This document shows positions 12,898 to 23,541 of a DNA stretch of 64,000 bases, one piece after another; the stretch's first letter is position 1; the number at the start of each line of letters is the position of its first letter. The position numbers and the translations under genes are program-made. This stretch comes from Rhynchonema sp. JSB1_4 (lineage: Eukaryota > Nematoda > Chromadorea > Monhysterida > Xyalidae), in contig JASAMV010003812.1 in the NCBI GenBank assembly GCA_030248065.1, positions 45,475 through 109,474 on the forward strand, given 5' to 3'. A model generated the notes under the pieces. It was given only the letters and a program-made list of their open reading frames with translations. It searched no databases and was not told the origin of the DNA.

Positions 12898-13411
12898 AGT
12901 CATTCGAGTCATTCGTACGTGGAGTTCAAATTACAGCAACAACCATGGTGTGCATCTATATGTAGTTTGAACTGCGCAACATTCAACCATGTTTTGTGGT
13001 CTTGATTCTCACAGATCGTTCCGAAACCTTCTCCCATTGAACGCCACACCGTGGTTGTCTTCAATCAGACTTGACTAGAAAGTGCCTTTTTACTGGTTTT
13101 TTATAACAAGGCAAAAATAAGCAAAACAGCTTTTTCGGGAAGCCAGCACATAATTGTGTCAACAATATATCATCTCAAATGAGCATTGAAACGCTGGAAA
13201 ACAACTGATAAAAACGGGTTTCCTTGACAGATGCTAGAAAGCAAGATAAGAAATAGCTTGGATGCATCGACTTATCAGCCGCTCGAACCACTATAAAACG
13301 ACCAAGTTACATAACTAAACCTTATTGTTTAAAAAACAGAGTGAGAGCCTGCCGGAATAAACTAGGTACCTTTCCTAAAAAATCAAAACACAAAAGAAAA
13401 AGCCGAGCAAA
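12898..13411. promoter_or_regulatory. GST upstream region with a possible TATA box
   Basis: TATAAAA at about 13291 lies roughly 120 bases upstream of the GST start codon and could be its TATA element. The interval contains no gene. The assignment rests only on the motif and its distance. Confidence 0.4.
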
Positions 13412-14366
13412 ATGGCCGATTCCGAATCCAAGCCGAAGTACCAGATCTGCTACTTCAAGATGCGAGCGCGCGGCGAATTCATTCGTTTGATGTTCGTTCA
13501 AGCCGGCGAGCCATACATTGATCATTTTGTGGAGGTGCAGAAGTGGAAGGAGACTGTTAAACCACGTTAGGGCTATATACTGTTCCTAATTATTTTTTGG
13601 TTTTGTTCTCTGTCGAATGAAATAATATTCATGTATTGTCAGGTGTCCCATTGGGCCATCTGCCCGTGTTGCACTACGGTGAGCACAGACTGGCTGAGAG
13701 CATTGCCATTGGCGCGTTCTTGGGACACGAATTGAGTTAGTTCTTTTCAATATTTGACTTTTCTTGTTATTTTTCTGCCTTGAAGCATCATGTTTTCAAT
13801 CAAGCATAGAATTGTCGGGTGGCTGTGCGATCAACGCAGGCAAATGTCTGATGTGGGCTTGTGGCATGATCGATCTGTTGAACAAGATGGAACCGTGGAT
13901 CAAAGCAACGTTGATTGCTAAGGACAAGTCCAAGGCTGTGCGTTGATGTTCTTTTACTTTAGGCCAAAATCAAGTTTTTCAACAGTAAAATTACTTTAAG
14001 AGAAGTTAAAAATTGAAGGATGAAGCGTGGAAGAGCATCAGCGACTACTTTTCCGATCATTGCCGCAATTACACACGTGCATTGGAAAGAAACGAAAATG
14101 GCTGGCTGGTTGGAGATGGGGTTAGCGCAGCGTTATCAACTTTTTTGAAATGTAAAGACATCACATGTTTTAAAAAAGTTTTTGCAATTTTTTTACAGTT
14201 GACCTGGGCCGATTTGATCGTTGCCGAAATCCATCAGCGAATCGAAGAAAAGGTCGACCCTCACGCACTGGACAACCATCCGAAACTGCGCGAACACTAC
14301 AAACGCGTGTTTGACCTGCCTAACATCAAGAAATACGTCGCCGAACGACCAGAAACACCTTTCTAA
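13412..14366 (+). CDS. Glutathione S-transferase, sigma-like class (5 exons, 222 aa)
   Basis: Exons 13412-13565, 13643-13735, 13786-13937, 14019-14120, 14199-14366; phases agree and total 669 coding bases, the usual size for a cytosolic GST. The enzyme conjugates glutathione to electrophiles, and sigma members can also isomerise prostaglandin H. Visible features: the N-terminal thioredoxin-fold start YQICYFKMRARGEFIRLMF with the probable catalytic Tyr14, the cis-Pro turn GHLPVL, the glutathione-binding turn AESIAI, and in the helical domain DG-LTWADLIVAEI, the family's helix-6 capping region. The third exon must begin at 13786 because a later acceptor would put a TAG in frame; its start (TSCFQSSIELSGG) replaces the usual helix-4 approach and is less typical. 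No signal peptide, so cytosolic. It lies directly beside two UGT genes. Confidence 0.9.
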
Positions 14367-15729
14367 ACTTATGTTTCTGGGTACATTTGTGTTTTGGTAA
14401 TTGCTTCTTTTTTCACTTCACCGGTAAAGACCGCGTAGGCACTCGTATAGTGTGACAGTTGGCTTTTTTAGCGTTGCACCTATTGTGCCTGTCAGTAACT
14501 TAAGCAACTGGCCATTCCTTTGTAATCCGCAAAAGAGTGACAAGTTTTTTCCGCACTTCTGCCAATAATTATTGTTGAGTACATTACATGTACTTTGAAA
14601 TAAAATCGAACACTAACTACCAGTACGTGTATGTACCTATGTACGCTGGCATATGTCAGGCCACTTTTTCGTGAAACTGAACAATATCAAACAACACCAG
14701 ACATAAAAATTTAATCGACCTTGGTGTTCAATCTTGAGATTAGAGCTTCTCAGACAGACGTTACAAGACCAACCCATTTTACGTTCTAAGGGCCGAGATT
14801 TATAGTCAAGCAACACCGCTGATTTAAGAAGAAATAAAAAAAGTTACATTGTAATACACGTGGTTTATACGTTTTTTATTTTCATTTGATACGAACATCC
14901 ACTGGCACACCAACTTTGTACTGTTAACCCTCCACTGGCATGTTTGGTGTGACCTCGAAAACGGGACTGTAAAAAAGCTGATTGCACAGAATAACAGCCA
15001 TTTACAGGCTGGCAGAGCAGTTTGATGAAACTGGTGCGCGCGCAAAAGGGGTTTTATTGGATTCCTATTATAAAAAAGTTCCATGTCCAGGATGATCTCC
15101 AACAGAAACAAATTACAGGGTGACAATTCCCAGATATGTATTGTCCGGGTCAATTCGATTGCGTAACCACAAAAAACAAACGAAACCGGGGCCGAAACAG
15201 GGTCATTATGCGCAGTCGTTGTGGTTGGGTGCGTAAAAAATTAGCAGAAATGTTTATATACATAGTTGGACACGGAATTTTACAAGGTTGGCGTCCAGAT
15301 ATTGGTGAGCAACTGAGCAGTCATCTGGTTGTGCTACACGTGAGTCCTTACCGAACAACAGCCCCGAGTCCGTGTACAGAACGCATGCCGCGCGCGTGCG
15401 CGTGTTGTTTTTTCTCGCTTGATTAATATCATACTAACCGAAACGCAGACAATGACACGAAATTTATCTTGTCTTGACATCGTTATTTCAGTTCACCTTG
15501 TCTTAAACAACAAGTGTATCATAGTACCACCGGGTGCTCTTTTACGCAATGGTAGTATTTTTATACCACCCCATCCCCGATTACAATCAAATAATTTGCC
15601 CTAGAAAATCAAAAATTTAAGATCGCCGTGTGTGCGGTATACCTACCGGAAACATGTCAATGACATCTCCGAACTGTCGAAAAAATTAGGACCCCGCAAA
15701 TTAGTGGCAATGCGCTCAGATCAAAAGGC
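14367..15729. other. Intergenic, GST to collagen; no gene seen
   Basis: Contains the GST 3' UTR with candidate polyadenylation signals (AATAAA near 14599). Small open frames on both strands have no recognisable content. Distal regulatory DNA for the collagen is likely, but nothing specific can be identified. Confidence 0.5.
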
Positions 15730-15765
15730 TATATAAACGCAGCGCAGCGGTCAGAGAGTTCAGTC
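15730..15765 (+). promoter_or_regulatory. Collagen core promoter: TATA box and initiator
   Basis: TATATAAA at 15730-15737 is followed 30 bases later by TCAGTC at 15760-15765, an arthropod/nematode-like initiator. The collagen ATG is 22 bases further at 15787. This spacing is the textbook distance for a TATA-dependent start and implies a very short 5' UTR unless the transcript is trans-spliced. Confidence 0.65.
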
Positions 15766-15786
15766 GGAGTCGAAAAGTTGCCAAAC

Positions 15787-17446
15787 ATGACGAAAAGTTC
15801 GCACGATTTCTATCACACGGTCGCGGCCGCGAGCGTGCTTGTGTGCACATGCAGTCTGCTCATTTTGGTAATCAGCGTGCCGCAGCTGGTCTTCAACATC
15901 AACAGCCACATTAGCACCATTGAGATGCGATCATCGGTTTTCAAGGTGAGATTTGGATTACAAAATTTTGGGTTCGGCAAATCTTGGATGAGTAACTGAG
16001 CCGTCTCGTGTCTGTTAAAATGCCTATGCGAGGTGTATCAGGACCAGAAAATGTTCAGGAGAAATCTGACTCGCTGTGGGAGCGCATGAAGAATCTGCCC
16101 GGCAACGTCTACACCGGATTCGCACACGGATTCAGCCGAAATAAGAGGAATCCATTCTACGGACAACAAGTCGGACCAGCTGGATGCACAGGTATGGTAC
16201 CACATTGGGTGAACACATTTGGGTAAATCGGCGTTTGGTTTGACCTGGGGCTGACCTTCATTTGGCATCTAAAAAATTTTTGAATATGACTATCGTGAAA
16301 CCTCAGTCAGCTGGCCATTAGTGCGCAACTATGCAGCTGGCTGTTATTCACAGCACACTCGTCTGTCTGGAAACATTTACATAGATGCCAAGTCCAAATG
16401 AAACCAACCCGGAGTCAGTAAACTGTAAAGCAGCGCAGGCATTGTGTGGTCCTGATAAAGTTCACACTCATTTTCCACTTTTCAAAAAATAATCATTTTT
16501 AGGTTGTTCGTCCCTTGCGTGCCCCGTCGGCCCGCCTGGTCCCGTCGGTGATAACGGACCCGACGGCGATCCAGGCCGTCCCGGCGCTACCGGGGACCGC
16601 GGTAACGATGGTTATGACGTCATGGTCGACCCACCACCAGATCTGCCGTGCGTCATTTGCCCCGGTGGACCGAAAGGACCTCGGTTTGTTACGTATACGT
16701 GATCGTTTGAAGCATCAGGCAGCTTGTTCAACAGTGCCTGTGCAAAGTACAACTTGTCGGTTTTCAGTGGACCCCAAGGCGAGCGCGGTGCACAAGGTTT
16801 CGAGGGCGACAAAGGCCGACCCGGACCTGCAGGTCAGAACGGTAACGGTGGCCCGCGTGGTGATCCGGGACCAATGGGACGCAATGGTGACAAAGGACCG
16901 ATCGGACCCGAGGGACCGCAGGGTGACGATGTTGGTGAAAATTTTGTTTTGTTCAGACATTATGATACTTGGAAGTTCATGAACTTGACCACACCTAAAA
17001 GTTGTGTTCAGATCATTGCCGGCGAGGGTGTTCCGGGACCGAAGGGTATCCCCGGACCTCGTGGACCCAAAGGCCCGCCTGGACCACCTGGCCGACCTGC
17101 AGTCCAACCGGGCGAACAGGGACCAAACGGACCTGTGGGTCCGCCAGGCCAAAAAGGTCGACCCGGCATCCAGGGTGCCGAAGGACCTTGGGGACCGCCT
17201 GGAGAGCACGGTTTGTCTGATGTTTCAATGACTTACATAACTGATGCACTTTGGATAAAAATCGTAAAACTTTCTTTTGTTTCAGGTCAACCTGGTCTGT
17301 ATTGTCCATCTGATTGTGGCGTGGCTGAGTACATTCAACCATCCCGTTTCAACGAGTTCAACCAGTACGGCGGTGGTGGTGAACAATACGGAGCTGGCGG
17401 CGGACGGGGAAACTTCAATGACAGATTCGTTGATATCAGAAAATAG
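15787..17446 (+). CDS. Cuticle collagen with N-terminal membrane anchor (6 exons, 331 aa)
   Basis: Exons 15787-15945, 16059-16191, 16503-16683, 16768-16930, 17012-17210, 17286-17446; phases are consistent. Residues 14-35 form a hydrophobic helix ([20 protein letters not shown]) in the position of the nematode cuticle-collagen N-terminal domain. Next comes an [11 protein letters not shown] segment and a basic RNKRN site of the type cleaved by subtilisin-like proteases. Cysteine-flanked triple-helical blocks follow: [32 protein letters not shown] and [19 protein letters not shown]. The C-terminus ([12 protein letters not shown] then a Gly/Tyr/Asn-rich tail) is non-collagenous. Such proteins are secreted by the epidermis, trimerise and are cross-linked into the exoskeleton. 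The second exon must start at 16059 to stay in frame. This gene is the best taxonomic marker in the window. Confidence 0.93.
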
Positions 17447-17888
17447 ACGCACTCCGCTGAACAAGATAAGAATGACTAAAAGCATCACAATGACAAGAGT
17501 TGCTTGTATTGTCAGAAATTACTTTTTCTAACTTATACCACCGACTTTTGTATGATGTAATCAAACCCTACCCGAAATTGCGCAGTAATCCAGAAAAAAC
17601 ATTGCTAACTTGATTCGCTTGATCTGAATAATTCATCCGATGTTGCTTGAAATTGGTGCAACATTAAGTGACAGGCTTCAATAAAAACAATAAAAATGTC
17701 TTCAGTTGTTATACCGCAAAAGAAGCAATATGCCCGAAAAACAAGAAAATCTCTTGAATACCGTATGTCACAAATAAACGTCTGATGCGAAATTAATTAA
17801 TTGAGGCCCTAATTTGTGGTGCTATGTACCTAGCTACTTTCTCTCTTCTGTGAGGGGCATCTTTTCACTTGTGCACGGGAATAAAAAT

Positions 17889-20047
17889 TAAAGAAACTCC
17901 TGTTGATGATCAGTTGCAAACGAGTTGTAGTCAAACTTTCCGGTCGTTGGATTGATGTTCATTCACATCCTGCAACAGAAAAATTAACACACAGGTTTCA
18001 TGGTTGTGCAGTTTGAATAAGCCTGAGATCCTCCTTGTACGAATAAGTATTCACCTGATCGACTGGCGACTGTTTTTCTTCAGGTCGTTGCCCGTTTTGG
18101 TCTGTGGATTGAACCTGCAATTCAGATCAAAAATACCCATTTCAATAGTCGGTACGTTTGTGACATTTTGTATTCAAAGACCCTAACCAGTTGATCCGGT
18201 GACGTTGGCGGTGTTTCAAACAACTCGGCATCTGCTCTCCCCTTCAAGACCATCCCGTCGTCATAGCGTTGCATCGCAGTCTCTCGAACTGAATTTTGTA
18301 TCTCCTGTTTCTTCCTTGCAATCTTCTCTTGCAGTTCCTGCTCACGTCACTCTTCATCTAACTTCATCTGCTGTTCCTGCTGATGATTCAACACACACCA
18401 AACCAGTCCGTTCTGTTGTTTCCCAACTCCGAGATGCATCAGACCCCAGTCGACTACTTGCAGAGTATTGGGCTGCATGAATATCAAGCTCCGGGCGGTC
18501 CCCTCCCCGGCAAAGGCTCCGATTGTCTCGCCACTCCGAATCGCTGCCAGTTCGGTACCCAACCGGACACTTTGCACATCCCTGGCAATCGACAGAAGAA
18601 ACTCCTCTTTCTCGGCACGTTCGATCTCCCGAGCGATTGATGCATCGCGACTGTTGTCGTCCTGACCCGTCGATTTGGACATATTGGCAATCTGCAGTAT
18701 GCACTTGGCCATTTCTGTCCATGACTGATCCCACGGTTCCGTGTTTCGTGGATGGATACCGCATCGCTCGTTGAGAAATTTTTGTGCCTTGGCCTTCTGC
18801 AGCAGAAAACTGAATTGTTCCCCAACGTCTGGCAGTAAATTGTACGTTTTCATGTTGACCAGTTGATGTTTCAGGTTGAGAGGTTCTTCGAAATGGGTGC
18901 GAAACAGCGACCGGGTTTCGGGCCTCTCATAGGACAAATTGAAATCAGCAACAACGATCCATTTCTGCTTATCAGTGTGTTTCTCCATGGTTTTCCCGAA
19001 CTCTTCAAGTATTTTCCTCTGGTCGGACAACGGGAATAGCGCAGGCGATCGAAGGAGTGTCTTGTAGACAGTGACTTGCGTGTTCTTCTTTTTCTTGCTC
19101 TTCTTCTTGTACTGCACGTGTGCTTTGGCCGTACTGACATGGCCAACGAAAATGCCGATATCGGGGTGTTTGACAAGTCCGTAATACTCGTAGTCAATTT
19201 GAGCGTCGTACTCTTTCCCCCTGTGTTTCAACGTCAAGCGCGTTGCGTCCGGTTGACCCAGATGTTCGATCCTTTCCTTGTCAGATCCAACTTCTTCCAT
19301 TATCTTCACGTACGTAACAGTACCACCCATTGCCTGGTCGGCGCTCCAGGCCCTGTCGTAGAGGGGCTCCATCTTAAAATACGCGTCCATATCGTTGCAA
19401 TCAGCATACATGCTGTCTTGACTGTTCATGATTATCAGCACGTCAGGAATGCGCTCCACCAGGATTTGGTAGATCTCGTACCGGCTACGGAATATGCCGT
19501 TGAGGGACACAGTCGCAATCGACAGTGGCGGTTCCTTTTGACCTTCAGTATCGTGCAGTGACGGCTGATAGAACGGTTGTGCGCTTTGTACTGATGCAGC
19601 TTTCTTCTCATTTAAAACGGGTAGTTGTGATTCCGGAGGCGTCTTCTGAGAGTCGGTGCTCTCACGAGCTTGGGATTCTTGCATCTCTTTGTAAGTCTTC
19701 AGATAGCAGGTGCCACTGCAGAAGTACTTGTTGTTGATTGGATTAGGGGGCGTCGTAGCATAATCGGGGTGTTTGTTCTGGAACAATTTGGCTTTCTTCG
19801 ACTTGAAATCGCTGCAAAAGCACTTCGCTTTCGGGTCCAAGGCCAGATGTGCGCGGTTATCGCAGTCCTCTCGATCACACTTGATCATGTTGGTTTCGTT
19901 GCCCAATTGGCCACAAATGAAACAATACAGTTCCTCCTTTGGCTCCTCTTTCTTCTTTCTGGTCTGTTTGCTGCGTTTCTTCCTGCCGCTTGCCTTCGAG
20001 TCGACCGACGATGCTTGACTGCTGCGACGGGACGAAGACTTGGGCAT
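17889..20047 (-). pseudogene. PHD-like/EEP-like family member A, apparently decaying
   Basis: A large first exon (18188-20047) encodes a Ser/Arg/Lys-rich N-terminus, a Cys/His finger (CFICGQ, KCDREDCDNRAH, CFCSDF, YFCSGTCY), and a domain with GIFRSRYEIYQIL, GGTVTYVK, WIVVADFNLS and VVDWGL. An in-frame TGA at 18347-18349 interrupts it, yet the frame stays open for 53 more codons up to a GT donor at 18187 and still contains ETPPTSP, shared with paralogue C. Exon 2 (18055-18114) is open. The last exon (to 17889) still carries GKFDYNSFATDH, the conserved terminal peptide, but its acceptor no longer joins in the right frame: the family CAG|AAC junction is lost and the only nearby AG leads to a TGA in that frame. 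Two independent lesions argue for a pseudogene. A shortened 566-aa protein ending at the TGA, or readthrough, remains possible. Confidence 0.7.
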
Positions 20048-20506
20048 GGCTTCAGATGGGGAAGAGTGTGGATTGTTAGATCTGGAATGCTATGCAAGAA
20101 CTTTGCTGGAAATGGTTCGAGCAAGTGGCTGGGGCCATACTGAAACAGCAGCATCCCACGTTATGTTTAATTGGACGAACCAGAGCGCTCATCATCTGTT
20201 GACACCATGACAACACGCAGAATGAAATGTGGGCTGCTCATTGGTACATCTGTGGCTGGCAAAAACAATGGTACAAGGTTGTTATTGATCTGCTCACGCA
20301 CAGACTGGCAACCCCAGCCAGCACAAACATAGCAGACTGAATTTATTTTATCTAACGCATCAACTCGTTTACAATGAGGCAAATGTCGGTTAAACGATGA
20401 ATATACAGAAATCAGATCATCAGCTGTGAATAAACTGGTTTGAACACGGTATACGACGAATAGCAAATTGTTGATACTGCTCTTAAAAGCACGGCATGTA
20501 AAAATA
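20048..20506. other. Spacer between paralogues A and B
   Basis: About 460 bases between the start of A and the stop of B. It should hold the 3' UTR of B and the promoter of A. No motif stands out. Confidence 0.4.
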
Positions 20507-22922
20507 TCAGTCTTCTTCATCGCTGTCGCTTTCATCTTCATAGACCTTCAAGTGATCGATGGCAAACGAGTCGTAGTCGAACTTTCCAGCTTCGGGATCA
20601 ACTTCGATGTTCTGAAAGCGGCGTACCACTTATTGACACGGTTCACTTGTCACATCTTTCTAAACGTCAGAAATAAAAAAGTGCACCTGATCTACACTGC
20701 CCTGCGTTGGAGGTCGGATGGCGATTGATGGTGTTGGTGAGTGCTGGTCACGTGACGTCAACTCAGCTGTGAATTGATCGGGGGTTGGGCTCTTGTTGGG
20801 TGGGCTGCCTTTAAATTTGAAGTTAGCTTTAAACTGTCATTCTGCAGCTCAAATGTTGACTTGAACCCAGCTCCCAAACCTTTCGGCATCCGTTGCTCAG
20901 CCCGATCATACACGTCGTACATTTCGTTTTCATCCGGCTCTCGTGGGTTTTTGGCCATACTCAAGTTGTTGATCTGAAGTAATTTCAAATGTGTTGCTCG
21001 CTCGAGATAGATCAGAGACCTGTCTACTCGTATGTAGCTCAGGACTACGGTACCTGCTCTTCCGAAGTCGCAGGTGGCATCATGGCCGTCTGGTCATCCG
21101 GGTCATCTAGGATAGCATCCAGTCTCCGTTGGCGCTTCTCTCGTGCTGATTGGCTTTCCACTGTCACTTCCTTGCCATCGGGGCTCAACACAGCCCAGAC
21201 GAGTGCATTCTGTTGTTGGCCCACGCCGACCGGCATCAGACCCCAGTCAACGACATTGAAGGTTTCTGGCTGCATGAAGATCAGATCTCTGGCCATGCCC
21301 TTTCCGCCAAATCCATCACCAACACCAATGCCGACATCGGTCATTATCTCGAATCCCATTCGAACGATTTGCGGATTGCTGCGACCGATAGAATGGAGAT
21401 ATTCGCGCGCCTGCGCCTGACTCAGCGTCGTCAGTTTGTACCGGATTGACTCAACGATTTCGATCCAAATGTCATCCCACGGCTCAAAGGATTCCAACGG
21501 GAGTCCACATTGATCCCTGATAAACTTCTGGGCTTCTTCTTTCTCCTTCAACGAACTGAACGGCGGCCGTTTGCGATTCTGTTTCAGCCTCTGTGTGCTC
21601 CTGGTGACAATGGGTCTCATTTGCATAGGTTCCTCAAGCATGTACCCAAACATGTGGCGGGTGTCGTTGTTGTTGTAGGGCAGATTAAAGTCTCCCACCA
21701 ACAGCCAGTTAATGTCTTTGTCTGTCGAGAGCACATCACGGATCACCGCCACAATCTGTTCCTGTTCGATCACACTAAAAGTGGATGGCGATCGCACCCT
21801 GATCCTGATTTTCTTCGATTTCTTTTTCTTGCCCTTCTTCTCATTTGACTTTTTCTTTCCGCCAATTTTTTCATCCGCTTGCTCTGGTTTATCTTCTTCT
21901 TCTGTTCTTCGCGGGTTGTCAACGGACACAACGGTGATTCCGATTCGATCGTCGTCTTTCAAGACGAATTTCAAGTAGTCAATTCTGGCATCAAATGGTT
22001 TATTCTTGTGGTAGAGTTGAGCGTAGTTGGGCTCACGAGGGTTACTGTGCAGTTGAAGTCGTTGTTCATTGGTTCCCCCGTTTCTCTTCACGTAGGTCAC
22101 GATTCCGCCACGGTCAAGTCTGACGCCACCCGCGTTGGTCACGTACGATGCATAGAGTGGTTGCAGTTCAAAGTAGCGCTCCATGCCAGTGACGTATTCA
22201 TCCTGTTGAATGGTCCTGGTGTAGGCCTCATTCTGGCTGTTGGTCACCACGAGCATGTCTGGTGCGCGTTCGATCAAAATCTGGTAAATTTCGTATCGAC
22301 TACGGAACAATCCGCTCAGCGCCAAGGTGGCAATCACCAAAGGGGGCTCTCCATCAACAGTGCCGTGTAGTGACGGTTGGTAGAGGGACCTCTTTGACAG
22401 CACATTCATTGGTGGTTGACGTTGATTGAGGGCGGGCACTTTCACGGGCGACTCGTTTTCGTCGAGGGGCGTTTGCGACGAGTGCATCTTCTCCAACGAG
22501 TCACCACCCCGCTGTTCGTCCGTGATTATCTGGTCAGTATATGCCTTCAAATAGCACGTGCCGCTGCAGAAGAACCGTTCATTAAGTGGGTTGGGAGGTG
22601 TAGTGGTCTCGTCGCGATGGGTATGGGGGAACATTTTGTTGGCCGGTTCGAACCCGGCTGGTTTCGACTTGAAGTCGCTGCACAGACGTTGTCGGGAGAT
22701 GGGCTTTTTGGATTCGACCGCCAAATGAGCCCAATTCGGACAATCTGGTTGGTCACACTTGATCATCAGACTTTCGACGTCCTCATCGAAGCAAATAAAA
22801 CATTCGTGTTTGTCTTCATCCACTTTTCCGGTGTGAGATCTTAGTGACTTAGTTCGTTGCTTGCGTCCTTTATTTGAACTAGCCGTTGATGATTGGCTCC
22901 CTCGGCGGTATTGATAGGACAT
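20507..22922 (-). CDS. PHD-like/EEP-like family member B
   Basis: Exon 1 is 21054-22922; the ATG at 22922 is preferred because the upstream extension has only a TTG. It encodes a finger (CFICFDED, KCDQPDCPNWAH, CSDFKSK, FFCSGTCY), a linker, and the EEP-like domain: GLFRSRYEIYQIL, PDMLVVTNS, GGIVTYVK, a Lys-rich insert (KKSNEKKGKKKKSKK), WLLVGDFNLPYN, DLIFMQ, VVDWGL and GVGQQQNALVWAVL. Later exons: one starting at 20973 (PREPDENEMYDVYDRAEQRM, donor not certain), 20687-20743 (HSPTPSIAIRPPTQGSVDQ) and 20507-20611, ending FDYDSFAIDHLKVYEDESDS then DEED. The terminal exon and its phase match C closely. Function unknown. The finger suggests chromatin or protein binding; the nuclease-like domain lacks the usual terminal His. 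Confidence 0.75.
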
Positions 22923-23541
22923 TTTGGCAGATTCCTTGAAATTATTCAATTGTGGTGGTCAATGTGGCCCATGGGTTCTGCAATTACCGGATAAACATGT
23001 GCTGCAACTTTGAGTATGACCGTGATCAGATTAAACCAGCGTGGCGTACGGCTTGTGCTCGGTTTAGGTAGCTTGGTCTGTGTCAAATAAGTTGATCCCA
23101 TGACAACCTAAAGAGCAAGCTGCAAATGCACAGAACAATAAGTTTACTATTGATTCCGAATGATGTGCTTTGTGCTTGGTAGTCCCCTGCGTGACTCTCC
23201 TCTGTACGTTGCATGTGAATCTAAATATCAATTTGACATTAGTAGTTACATAGCTTTCGGCTGGCACAGCCCTTCCTTTTATTGCATAACCCGTCGTTTC
23301 ATAACACATTCGAATATGCACAGACAGGGGGAAGTATAGAAAGTGTAGACATTCAACAAAATAGGAGTTTGAACTGGGACGCAAAATATCAGCGATGAAT
23401 AAATCAAACCAGCGAACAATGGAACCGGTCTCTAAAAGTATTATTACATATACATATATAGTACACAGGTCTACCAGGAAAAATTGTTGAGAGGTTGAAT
23501 AGAAAAGTGTCAAGAACACGTTTTTATGCATCGTATCAACA
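22923..23541. other. Spacer between paralogues B and C
   Basis: About 620 bases with no gene. It should contain the promoter of B and the 3' UTR of C. An open frame at 23064-23573 on the minus strand overlaps the C terminal exon in another frame and is not supported. Confidence 0.4.

Noticed and set aside
12463..12970. Frames rich in Cys/Val/Gly or His/Thr/Pro
   Set aside because: They are translations of the GT microsatellite and the G run, on both strands and in several frames.
20758..20900. Extension of the second exon of paralogue B to its in-frame stop at QPPINSQLS
   Set aside because: Downstream exons with conserved family peptides argue for splicing before that stop, though the exact donor is not resolved.
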